Below are positions 32,831 through 43,453 of a stretch of 64,000 bases of DNA, piece after piece (within the stretch, counting starts at the first letter, position 1; each line of letters opens with the position of its first letter). Below the pieces are notes generated by a model that was not told where the DNA came from, made no database searches, and saw nothing but the letters and a program-made list of their open reading frames with translations. The position numbers were made by a program, and so were the translations under genes. The DNA is from Bathynomus jamesi (Eukaryota > Arthropoda > Malacostraca > Isopoda > Cirolanidae): positions 252,435-316,434 of the forward strand of contig JAJOZX010005531.1 in NCBI GenBank assembly GCA_023014485.1, given 5' to 3'.

Positions 32831-35630
32831 TGTAGACTTTTCACTTGGATTCCCTCCTCTCTACTTCAAAATTTTTCACTTTATCTTTAAATTTCTTTCC
32901 TACCTTTCAACCTCTTTTTTCTGCTTTGCTTTATAACTTTCATTTGTCTTGAAATTTTCTTCTTTTAACCTTCGTAATTAAACAGACAGCCTCGTAGGGA
33001 CCAGCCAGTCTGTTGCTGATTGGTGTCCTTTGGATATATATTTTGTTTTGCGATAACAGAATACATTAATTTAGTTATCTGCATCTTTTCAGGGAATGTT
33101 ATTACCAGAAACACGGATGAAAAGCAAAAACTCAAGTGTCGTGATAATTCCGAGATAGAAGCAGCAAATAGACATAAACCGCATTAAGGTATTTTCCTTT
33201 TATAGTAAAGTGTATAATTGTTCTGAGCTTTATCCTTATATGGTCACTGTTTTCTGTTTTCTGAACATACCGAGACAAAATTATTCATAAATTATTCCTT
33301 CACAATAAATATTTTGTTTGTTTCTGCAAGTGCAAGAATAATTTGTGCGTAAATATTAACGCACATTTTCAAATGACTTTTACCTTCATTGAAATTATTT
33401 ATAACGTAGAAGTCGTGTGGGAATTTTGAAGATCACTAAAGTTACTTGAGGAAATTTGCAATTAAATATCCAGACCCTTTGAGATTGAACATTTTCTTTT
33501 GTCTATATTTACTTTATAAGTAAACAAAAGTAAAGTATATTTGTGTGTATTTCAATATGTACTCTAATTTTCCTTTCATGAGGGGAGTTACAGTGCATAT
33601 AGAATTTGTATGCAAGTTTATTGAAAATTGCGAAGAACATTTCTGATCTCTAATACCTCGGGTCTCTGAGCCAACTGTGGGTGTCCCGAATTTAAAATAG
33701 GTATTAACGTTTTCGAGACCATTGTATGTCATTATTATTGAAAGTAGACAATGCTTGCAAATAAAGTATTTGTTTCGTTAAAGAAAGAGGATAATTAAAC
33801 CTGTGGCACCTGAGATTAAATATTAAGTTTAATATAAGAATAAGTATTGCGTAAATTAAGCTGAAATTAGATGTATGGGTCCAATTACGTGAAATAATTG
33901 ATTGTATGGATCTCTTTCTTAATTCTCAATCCTTGATACATCAAATGTGATACGAACACACGCACATTTTATCGACAAATTTCCTTTGGCTTATATTAGG
34001 TTAGGTTAAGTTAGGTTAATAAATTTATGGATGAACTTTCTCGCAAATAAATGAGTGTAGGCGCAAATTTTACCCGCTTTACATATACGCATAACAATTG
34101 AATACTTGTGCGGGAAACTTTAAACAGATTGATCAGTCACTGTTGCAAGCATTGCTTACTCATTTTTTATTATATTTCCCTAATTTGTATATTTAAAAGA
34201 TGGACATGATGGAGTTATTAGAATGGCTCCCATTGGAATTTTCCCGCAGTATTTTACGCTGCATTATACAGTACTAAATACTACTATAATTTTTCATTTA
34301 TTTTTTCTTTCTTCTCGCAGATTTATCACCCTGTATAAACTTTGAGAGAAAGTGAAGCGAGTTGGCTTATGCTTAATTCCAATATAAGGAGCTTGATATG
34401 TAAGGTAAAGTATGAATTTATACGTGCAAGATAATGATAATATAATTATTATAAATAATTTATTTATTTCATAACATCCTTATTATTTCCTTAAATTAAA
34501 CAGACGTAAAATTTAAAAAATCTTAAAATGTCTTCTCTTTCGCAAACTCTGAACTAAAGCAAATGTATCCTGTTTGTGAGGACAGTGTCGTAACATCGTT
34601 TCATGCCAATCAGCGCAGTTGGGAGACAGTGGGTCAAGATTATGTTTGGATGGGAGAGCGTCCTCTGCGTCCAGATTATGTAGCGACCCTTGGTTCGGAT
34701 CGCACCATCCTGGTTAGCTGATTAGGAAATTTGAACTTGCTTGCTTTTACTTGCTTTCAAAATAAAATAATAGAAGATATGTCAAGCTGTGTTTTGGTAG
34801 TGAAAGAGTAAAATTTCCACTGGGATATGAGTGGATGACTTGAAGTTGTTCTTGAAAGGGCATCAGCTAATGTTCCATTTTCTCTTTAGGGCAGTATACC
34901 AGAAGAGGGTTGACTGGTTGGTTGATTCATTTCACATGCGTCGTCAAAAAGATTCTGCTGAAACGTACAGTAATACAGCAAACGGAGAAAAAAGTCCCCT
35001 TTAAAAGAAGAACTAGCGACTTAAATATATTATGTGGAACGGGATCATCACTGCACCCCTCCCCCATTTCTTAGACTGGCTTGGGGCAGTCCTTGGATGG
35101 GTTAAACTAGAGGGTACATCATCCGAAAACTTAAGAGCTCATACAAAAGAGACGGACGGACGGTTGGTTGGTTGTTCCCATTTCACATACATCAATCACA
35201 AAAATGTATTGAGACTGACGGTAACGACATCAACCACCCAAAAGTTAATCCCCTCTCATATGGAGGCCAAGGTCGAGCCCAATAATTTAAGAATAGCGGA
35301 CGTGTCACTGTTCCCCTTCCTGAAACAGATTCAAAATATTCATTCATATATTTGTAATTAAATGTTGCAATGATCATAACATATACAACAGAACTGCGTT
35401 GGTTGATTGGTTATTGTTGCGTAGACGGACTGTAATTGCATTGTTACCAGTTTGGGGAAATAAGATCTCTTAAAAAGCTAAGATATTTCAGCCAGCAAAC
35501 AGTTTCTAGATATTCCTCAAAATTAGATTGAAAAAGTGGAATATACGAATAACTTTTAATCTAGAAACTCCGTTTCAAGCCTTTGTAACTGTGTTTATAA
35601 CGTTTCGCTTACTTCATTCTGTAATTTGAA
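32831..35630. other. AT-rich intergenic region without recognised elements
   Basis: Low-complexity and AT-rich. The first part (32980-33060) resembles a CR1 3' UTR. A polypyrimidine tract followed by CAG at 34299-34320 looks like a splice acceptor, but I cannot connect it to an exon. GGTT-rich words recur at 34910-35190. No gene except the weak small ORF noted separately. Confidence 0.4.
34563..34721 (+). CDS. Small open frame of unknown meaning
   Basis: Reads 52 codons from an ATG at 34563 to TGA at 34719. It is GC-richer than its surroundings, with a polar, tryptophan-containing product (for example QDYVWMGERPLRPDYV). I recognise no family. It may be an exon remnant, since a splice-acceptor-like sequence lies about 240 bp upstream, or chance. 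Confidence 0.15.
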   Translation: MYPVCEDSVVTSFHANQRSWETVGQDYVWMGERPLRPDYVATLGSDRTILVS

Positions 35631-35638
35631 CTTCCAAT

Positions 35639-36427
35639 CATGGGCGCCCGCAGGATTTTTTCCAAGGGGGGGCAAAATTTAATGTATTAATAGGTAGGGA
35701 CCGGAGCAAGCAAAAAACTTTTGACCCCTTAGGAACCAGCAGGTTAATTCTAAGCAAGTTTAGTGTTGCATTTTCTGTAATGGAAAATGCAAATATATAT
35801 TGTATATACATACAATGCACATGATAACAATCATTTATTTTATTTATAACAGAAACATGATAGAATGAAGAAAAAAGCACACTGAAGTAAATGTTGTACC
35901 TAATTTGAAAACGGTGTTTCGAGCATCACCTACACTACTCATTTGAATAGGAATTGTAGTCGTCTGCGGTCACTACCAAAATTATGAACAACCTTTTCCA
36001 TAAAATCAGTTTTGTTGGAGTTGATTTTCTCCCGGTGTACACTGAGCATACATAACCCAGAGAGTCGCTCATCAGACATAGTAGACCTCAGCCATGTTTT
36101 AACTCGCCGAAGTGTACTGAAGGATCTTTCGACTGTGCATGTGTAAGGATAAAAAACAATGGCTGCCACGCACTGCATGCAGCCAGGTGCTTCAGTTGGC
36201 GCTGCCAACTTGGCGGGATAATTTTAAGGGGGACTTCTGAACAAATAAAAAGGTAGCAACCTTTTATCATGCACACAAATAAAAATTTTCACCCTTTAGG
36301 AGGCAGTTGGATACTTTTCAGCAAGTTTAGGATATAAATATTTTCTTAGAAAATATTTAATATATTTTCTTGGCATTTCCAGGGGGAGGCAAGCGCCCCC
36401 CCTTGCCCCTACCTGCGGGCGCCCATG
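35639..36427 (-). mobile_element. 789-bp non-autonomous hAT, copy 1
   Basis: Terminal repeats catgggcgcccgcagg and cctgcgggcgcccatg, flanked by an exact 8-bp duplication cttccaat (35631-35638 and 36428-36435). It carries only the C-terminal codons of a hAT transposase on the minus strand (35939-36208; TCTVERSFSTLRRVKTWLR). It is almost identical to the copy at 43928-44717; the one clear difference is the G-run near 36226. Confidence 0.92.
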
Positions 36428-36562
36428 CTTCCAATCTATACCTTATCGTTACATCATTAACCGTATGTATTTTTTTGCAGAGATCTTCGCAAATACACCA
36501 AAATTTTACAACAAATTTTATTTTAATGATTTTCACATGAAGATCACCGAATATAATAAATA

Positions 36563-38143
36563 ATGTCTGTAAAAGTAGAAAGTGAATCTCACGAAACCAC
36601 TGAGAGTTTTGATTCTGGAAAACATGGAAAAGACTATGAAATTGAAATATCGAAATTCGCGTTCAAACGTCTCGTTGACAGGAATTTGAAAAGTTTTAAA
36701 TTACGAGGGAGAAGAAAGGACTCGGAAAGTTTGATGATTTGTGTTACATTTACGAAACTGAAGACTGTAGGAAAAAATTTTGTCTCTTCCAGTTGAAGCA
36801 TATTTTAGATGAAACAACGAAAATAGGCTACGAATCCCTGGCAGAGGATAATAATAGCTATTTTTGCTTCCGAAATACTTTACTTATTATCTTGAATCTA
36901 TGAAGACAATATCTACGGATAAAGACTTTGCTGGTGCTGAATTAGAAGCATTGATTATATGTACAAATATTGGATTTGAAGATGATTTGCGCGGAATCCA
37001 GAAATCTCGAGTAGATAATGATGAATTATTTAAAAATTGTGGAGTTCTATATAAATTAAAAATTTCAGATACTGATAAACGGAAAATATTTGCAGAAAGT
37101 TACCTCAGTGAGAGGAAAAAGTTAGCGAAAGAATTGTCAAATTATATAATTCTTAACAAGGAAATTGATATAAAGTGTTTAAAAGCTGACGATCATGCTA
37201 GCATGCTTAAAACCTATCACGTTGCATTAGCGAATGATGTCATAAATGTTAGTACAAAGTGCCTTAAAACTGAATTTTTAGAAGTTACCATGAAGGAAAA
37301 CTGTGAACTTTGTAAATTTCGAGATTCTCTTTTCGAATCTGTCTCTGAGTTTTGTGCAGGTTGCAAAGATTTAAGCAGTGAAGAACTTAGAAAGAAATTG
37401 AGAATTAAAGCGAAAAATTCGATAGACTTGAAAAAGCGCCTTTCTGACTACGAATCAATGAACTCAGTTCACGACTTTTTAAAAGTACAAACTATAAATT
37501 GTAGGTGTAATTTCGGTGATGTTTCTGAATTCCCAGATGATGATACCCAATTACCAACGAAAGACTTAAATATTAACGAGATTGACAGTCAAGTCAATCT
37601 TTTTCTGGAGAAATTAACATTTGCTTTAGAGCAACAAAGTAATGAAAATATCATTCGAAAAGAAATGAGTGAACGCCTTTTCAATGCTTACGATAAAAAA
37701 ATGAACGAATGGTACCACAAAGGATCGTACAAAGACAAATCATCATCGATAAGGAAAAGGGACTGGGTTACAAAAGAGAAACTAAAATCAGATACATTGG
37801 AATTTCTAATTGACTTTCAAGGGAAAAAAAATCAACTTAAACAGTTGGTTTCTGATGAAGATTTATTAGATCCATACATTTTAATGCATACGTTTTGTTC
37901 ACTGAGTATCGACATAGGTAGAGAAATAGGTGAACTTGGCGACATTAAAAATTATTATATAACTCGAAATTTAGTTAGACAGAAATTAATCGACAAAAAC
38001 GTTTTACTGATGAGTAAAAATGATATTTTTCTTTTAAGTCCCATGAAAGACGAGTTAGGTAAAGAGTCTGTCACCAAAATTATTTCTGAATGTGGTACTA
38101 CATTAGATAACGTGAAAAATATTACGAGTAAATCTCGCTTTAT
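36563..38143 (+). pseudogene. N-terminal PD-(D/E)XK nuclease-like domain and linker
   Basis: Residues near the start read GKHGKDYEIEISKFAFKRL, giving a helix with an acidic residue. After a frameshift near 36725 comes KFDDLCYIYETED and then FCLFQLKH. An acidic helix, an FDD strand and a (Q/E)xK strand are the core layout of PD-(D/E)XK nucleases, as in the Mrr and Cap4 (DUF4297) groups. A second shift near 36858 leads to a frame that runs to the Penelope insertion. It includes LEALIICTNIGFEDD, a strand also usual in this family, and a lysine- and glutamate-rich helical linker with cysteine pairs (CELCKF, CAGCKD). No domain search was possible, so the nuclease call rests on these motifs. Confidence 0.6.
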
Positions 38144-38184
38144 AAATGCAAAAAACTTCACTTTTTTACGTGAAGGTCAAAATA

Positions 38185-38599
38185 TGAGAATAAAAACCCA
38201 CTCTAATAGACAGAGTTTATTTCCACGACAGTTTCGACGCCCACTGGCATCCTCCTCGGGTGGATACAGAAACACAAATGAAACAAAACAAGAGGGAAAA
38301 ACAGTTCAGGGATCGACCGTTAAGAAATTCGCACCTAGGTTGGATTCCATTCTCTCGAGACAGGAGGGGCATTTTCATTAAGTACATTCGCACAAATTTT
38401 AAAACTATCTTCCTGTTCTAAACATACAGATTCTATTATTTTTACATAATTATTACATTTATAATTAAATTTATTACATTTAATATTGCATAATTATTAA
38501 TTACAGAAATTATAAATTTATTATTACATTGGTTATTACATTGTTGTTTATTATACAGAAATTATAAACCGAAAAACGAATGAAAAAAGGCGATTAGGA
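38185..38599 (-). repeat. Left inverted repeat of the Penelope-like element
   Basis: Reverse complement of 40862-41276 with no difference noticed by eye. It includes a hammerhead-like motif at 38222-38264 on the minus strand. The host gene frame reads on through this repeat to a stop at 38381. Confidence 0.9.
38222..38264 (-). ncRNA. Hammerhead-ribozyme-like motif (left repeat copy)
   Basis: Minus-strand copy of the motif described at 41197-41239, identical in sequence. On this strand it has the same sense as the element's RT gene and lies downstream of it. Confidence 0.4.
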
Positions 38600-38618
38600 A
38601 ATAATCCAGAGACCATTG

Positions 38619-38873
38619 AGAAATTCGCACCTAGGTTAGATATCGTTCTCCCGAAACCAGAAGGGCATTTTATTACAGGGTCAGCTTATAACTACATTTC
38701 CACAAATTAAAAATATCTTCTTGTTCTATACATACAGATCCTAATGTTTTGACATAATTACTGCATATATTTATTTCCACATTAATTACTTCCATTATTA
38801 CATTTACTAAAAGCGAGTAAGGAAACATTCCAATCCAGAGACATTTAAGAAATTCACACTTAGGTTCGAACAC
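38619..38873 (-). pseudogene. Extra copy of the GIY-YIG tail of the Penelope ORF
   Basis: The minus-strand text ICSNYVKTLGSVCIEQEDIF and NLWKCSYKLTL parallels the end of the main ORF (KCNNYVKRKIIESVCIEKVD, NLCEGTYKLDPL). A third, more eroded copy lies at about 38321-38460 within the inverted repeat. The tail has been tandemly duplicated. Confidence 0.65.
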
Positions 38874-40858
38874 GTTCCCACGACTCCGTAAGGGATTTAT
38901 TGACCAAGAATCTCATTAAAGGGTCTAACTTATAAGTACCTTCGCACAAATTAAAATTATCTACTTTTTCTATACACACAGATTCTATTATTTTTCTTTT
39001 GACATAATTATTACATTTATAAAGTACCTTACTTGATTCCCAATCTATAGCATGATTATTTTGGCTAGCGTGATAAAAAATGGCATTATTAGTATTACAA
39101 CTTCTGAAGGCATATTTGTGTTCTTTGATACGGGTTTCAATATTTCTTCCAGTTTCACCCACGTATACTAAATCACAACTTTTACAGGGAATGCTGTAGA
39201 CACAGGCTTGTTCCTCTTTTGCAACGTTATTCCTAACCAATTTACTTTCACGGTAGACGAATATTTGAACGCCAAAGCAAACTTAAATTCTTTCGTCAAC
39301 GGTTTTACTCTTTCTAAGCCGGCAATGTAAGGCAAACTCACATATTGTTTTTGGTTAACTGAAGGTTCCCGAGGGGCATAAAAAGATTTTCTGGCTTTAA
39401 AATACGCCTTTCCGATAAACCACTCAGGATATTTTAAATCCTTAAAAATGTTCCAAATCTTTGAATTTTCCGGATCCAGCAAATGTGGGCTACAAATCCT
39501 GAGTGCTCTTAGAAACATGGAAGAAATAATTGAGCTTTTAACCCCTTCATCATGATATGAAAAATAATGAATGTACGAATTACAATGAGTAGGTTTTCTA
39601 TAGACCGTGAAATTGGGCTTTCCGCTTTCGTTAATGACCAAAACATCTAGAAAAGGTAATTGTTTGTCGTTCTCCCATTCATATTTAAATTTAATAGAGG
39701 GAACAAGATTATTTAATGACTGAAAGAAAGTGTCAAAGTTGTTCCAGTGGTCAGGCCAAAATGAGAAAATATCATCTACATAACGAAACCAAATTAGATT
39801 CCTGGGACATATTGTTTGCAACAATTCCGACTCATAATACTCCATATATAATGTACTCAGTATTGGGGATAAAGGGGACCCCATTCCCATACCAAAACGT
39901 TGCAAATAAAATTCTTCACCGAAGGAGAAGGCATTATTGGTGACACAGAGTTTTATCAGTTCTAAAAATACAGATGTGGGCATGCCTAGTTCTACGTTAC
40001 ATGTTGGCAATTTTCTATCTAAAAAACTAAGTACATCATCAATGGGAACTTTCGTAAACAAGGACTCAACATCAAAACTTATCATTCTTCCCCGTTTTAA
40101 ATCTAAGGACATAACTTTGTTAATAAAGTCACAGGAATTAGTGATGTGCGAGCCTGAAAATTTACCAACTAATGGGGATAATTTATCTGCAAGAAATTTA
40201 GATAACCTGTAACTAAAGGAACCCCTGTGTGAAATAATGGGACGGAGTGGTATATTAATCTTATGGGTTTTGGGTAGGCCGTAAATGTGGGGGAGTTTGG
40301 GGTTAATCTGTAGAAATCTTTTAGGATCAATCGCCGGGACATCTTTTAATAAGTTCCTGATGGTTTTGTTGAATTCGGCAGAAAGACGCTTTAGGGGGGA
40401 CGATCTCACTTTGGTGTAGGTGAATTCATCACTAAGTAACGCTTCCATTTTTGTTTATAATCACACTTGTCCAAAATAACCACAGTGTTACTTTTGTCCG
40501 CTTTAGTGACAAATATTGCTTCATTCTTCCTGAGCTTGTCTAAAGCTAACCGGAATCTTTTGGGAATAGAGTCCAATGAGTTGAAATGTTCCAGAAACTT
40601 GCTCAGAATCAAACCATTTAAACACGGAATATCCACCCTGGAATTAACTACGGAAGACACAAAATCTAAAACAATGTTTTTATCGGGTTTAAGCGCAAAC
40701 GACAGCCCTAAATTAAGAACTTCCTTTTCGGATTTGGACAAGACATATGTCGATAAATTTAAAACGGAACCTTCCACCGCACACTTTGACCAAGCACTTT
40801 CATCACATAAATAGGATAGCTTTCTGTTAAGTCGTTGTTCAGTGCGTCTAGTCTCCAC
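38860..40858 (-). pseudogene. Penelope-like RT with GIY-YIG endonuclease (two frameshifts)
   Basis: Three overlapping frames. N-terminal part 40858-40406: LRKNEAIFVTKADKSNTVVI, the conserved pre-RT motif. RT core 40448-39168: PHIYGLPKTHK, LRPIISHRGSFSYRLSKFLA, ISFDVESLFTKVPID, GMGMGSPLSPILSTLYMEY, FRYVDDIFSFW, LPFLDVLVI, NFTVYRKPTHCNSYIHYFSY. C-terminal part 39240-38860: the GIY-YIG nuclease, CVYSIPCKSCDLVYVGETGR and then IETRIKEHK. All catalytic residues of the RT are kept. Shifts lie near 40430 and 39200. This is an endonuclease-bearing Penelope-like element, of a different subfamily from the copies at 24848 and 55361. Confidence 0.92.
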
Positions 40859-40861
40859 GTC

Positions 40862-41276
40862 TCCTAATCGCCTTTTTTCATTCGTTTTTCGGTTTATAAT
40901 TTCTGTATAATAAACAACAATGTAATAACCAATGTAATAATAAATTTATAATTTCTGTAATTAATAATTATGCAATATTAAATGTAATAAATTTAATTAT
41001 AAATGTAATAATTATGTAAAAATAATAGAATCTGTATGTTTAGAACAGGAAGATAGTTTTAAAATTTGTGCGAATGTACTTAATGAAAATGCCCCTCCTG
41101 TCTCGAGAGAATGGAATCCAACCTAGGTGCGAATTTCTTAACGGTCGATCCCTGAACTGTTTTTCCCTCTTGTTTTGTTTCATTTGTGTTTCTGTATCCA
41201 CCCGAGGAGGATGCCAGTGGGCGTCGAAACTGTCGTGGAAATAAACTCTGTCTATTAGAGTGGGTTTTTATTCTCA
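40862..41276 (+). repeat. Right inverted repeat of the Penelope-like element
   Basis: Reverse complement of 38185-38599. The outer end adjoins the duplicated target aaatctcgctttat. It contains the hammerhead-like motif on the plus strand. Confidence 0.9.
41197..41239 (+). ncRNA. Hammerhead-ribozyme-like motif in the inverted repeat
   Basis: Reading 5' to 3': stem I strand TCCAC (41197-41201); CCGAGGA, one base from the CUGANGA core (U4 is C); one extra G; stem II GATGCC paired with GGGCGTC positions 41220-41225 around a short loop; GAAAC (41226-41230); T; GTC (41232-41234), the cleavage-type triplet; then GTGGA (41235-41239), which pairs with TCCAC. Stem III is almost absent, as in other Penelope hammerheads, which are thought to act as dimers. 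The U4 change may weaken activity. Confidence 0.4.
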
Positions 41277-43352
41277 AATCTCGCTTTATTTCCCCTGAAT
41301 CTGATTTCGAAGACAAAGATTTTGATATCTTTGTCAATACTTATGTTGAAATGTTTAAAGGGAAGAACATACATTGGCTAAAATATCGAGGCGACGACTT
41401 ACTGTGGGAACGTACATCCGGTTCATTATCAGAACTGCAAAACCATTTCTCCAAAGATGATGAAGCCTCAGAAGTTGTAAGTGAGAGTGACGTTTGTAAA
41501 AGTAATCGTTTTGTAATTTTAACTGGAGAGCCAGGTATGGGAAAATCCACTTTAGTGAACCACATTGCGGAAGGTTTTGCGAGAAGTGATCGTGTGAAGG
41601 AAAATTCAAAGTGGATAATTAAAATTTTGTTAAAAGATTGTGTTGAAATATTAGATGAAATAGAATGTTTACAAAATTTAGAAGATGTTGTCCAATTTTT
41701 ATCTCGTTTTGAGAATGTAGAAAATGATTTTAGTAAAACTTTATTGAAACACTTCATTGCAAAAGAAGATCGTATAATTTTAATTCTGGATGGTTTTGAT
41801 GAACTTTATGTGAAAGATAAACAAGATCAGATTATTGAATTTTTATCCTTTTTGAAACTTAGTTCGCGGATCAAACAAGTTTTTGTGACAACTAGACCTC
41901 ATTTTAAAAACATTCTGGAAAATTGTTTAGGAGTGATTTCATATTCTCTCCAAGAAATATCGGCTGATGAACAAATATTTTCCTAACCAGATACTGGAAA
42001 CAAGCTTCCGGACAGTCTGAGGAGGATCGGATACTGGAATACGCTGAGAAATTAGTAAAAAAATTCAATAACAATATTAGCGTTCAAGAAAGGAGTTTTC
42101 TAGGGATTCCTTTACAAACTTATATGTTTGCCGTTGTTTTCGAGAAGAAGCCCTGAAAGAGAATCCAGATATTCCAGCATCTTTGCCCGTTACTTCTTTA
42201 TTTGAGAAATTTCTCGTCACGAAGTACCAAATTTATTTACAGAAATGTGGAGAAAAAATAATGAAAAACAGTCGAAAACAACAACAACAAATGAAATCGT
42301 ACGATGATCTCTATCAAGATTTTGCTCTCCGTTACGGAGGATTAGTTTCATTAAAAGATGCTGAACGTTTTACTAAAAGTAATTCAACTGAAGACGACAA
42401 ATTATTATTAGTAGATATTGGAATTATATACAAACTAAATGATAACTTTTATTTCACTCATAAGACATTTGCTGAGTATTTGGTTGCAAAACACTTCGTA
42501 GAATTTTCGTTAAATCTAACTAAATATCCTTCTGACTGTAAGGAAACGCTGCAAGAAATACTTCTTAAATTTGGAAATGAGTTTCTGCTTCATATATTTG
42601 ATTTGAAATTAACGGAAAAGTTTCCCTTACACAATTCTGTGTTGAACGGAGATGAGACAGAAGTTAAGAATTTTAGTGAAGACGAAATCAACGGTAAAGA
42701 TTGTTTAGGAAAGAGACCATTGTATTATGCTGTGCAGTATCGTCATTACAACATCATCAGCATTCTAATTGAGAGGGAATTTGTAGTGGATTTGGAAGAC
42801 ACGTTTGCAATAAAAGCTCTAATATTATATCTGGAATGGTTTTACGGATTAAATAAAGATCCCTTTCGTTTAAGTAGTGAAGATGAAAATATATGTAATT
42901 TCAAATTTGGTATGTATATTTTGAAAAGTGATGATATGAATTATCCTAAAGAATTAATCAACGTTTATAATCTAGATTTCGAAACAGAATTAAAAAATTG
43001 GCCATTAGTTGAACTTTTACTTAGAAGAGGCTCCGAGATTAATGATGTGACACCTTTACACACTTCATTCACATACTTCGCACCAGTGAATATCGTAAAA
43101 TTAATGTTAGATAAATTATCGGACGATGAATTAGTTTTGAAAACTTTTGGGTATGATGGTCACTTTATTTCTGTAGTTAAATATCTTTTTCACTTGGAGG
43201 TTAATGAACTTGAAGGTTTTATAAATGAGTATGAAGCTACTGTGGAAGAGATAATATTGAGAAATAAATCTGAAGGTTGTAGATTTAGGCTTTTTAGCAA
43301 TCAATTAGAAACTCCTCGGCATATTCAGTCATTTTTTGGACGTCGGACTTAG
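41276..43352 (+). pseudogene. NACHT NTPase and ankyrin-like region of the broken gene
   Basis: The NACHT domain starts near 41500: Walker A ILTGEPGMGKSTLVNHIAEG, Walker B RIILILDGFDELY, then an arginine-containing strand VFVTTRPHFKN. After a frameshift at about 41985 come RYWKQASGQSEEDRILEYA and FLGIPLQTYMFAVVFE, usual for NACHT proteins. A further shift near 42155 leads into 42183-43352. That frame has a winged-helix-like segment, IGIIYKLNDNFYFTHKTFAEY, then ankyrin-type text, GKRPLYYAVQYRHYNIISIL and NWPLVELLLRRGSEINDVTPL. It ends at a TAG at 43350. Such NTPases act as ligand-triggered oligomerising switches; ankyrin repeats would be the sensor side. Confidence 0.8.
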
Positions 43353-43453
43353 TATTGGGTAAATTTAGGTGATTCTCTTCGGAATTTTTCTAAACTTTCA
43401 CCACGAAGCAAATATTATATTTGTAAGAAATTGAACATCCCCAAAACGCTATT

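Larger units (their letters stand above)
38144..41275 (-). mobile_element. Penelope-like element with inverted terminal repeats
   Basis: A 3.1-kb insert bounded by an exact 14-bp direct repeat, aaatctcgctttat (38130-38143 and 41276-41289), in the NACHT gene. It has a 41-bp unique left tail, a 415-bp inverted repeat pair (38185-38599 and 40862-41276), a minus-strand ORF for a Penelope RT with a GIY-YIG endonuclease (40858-38860), and two extra degenerate copies of the ORF's tail (38619-38870 and 38321-38460 region). Inverted pseudo-LTRs are a known configuration in this class. Confidence 0.9.
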
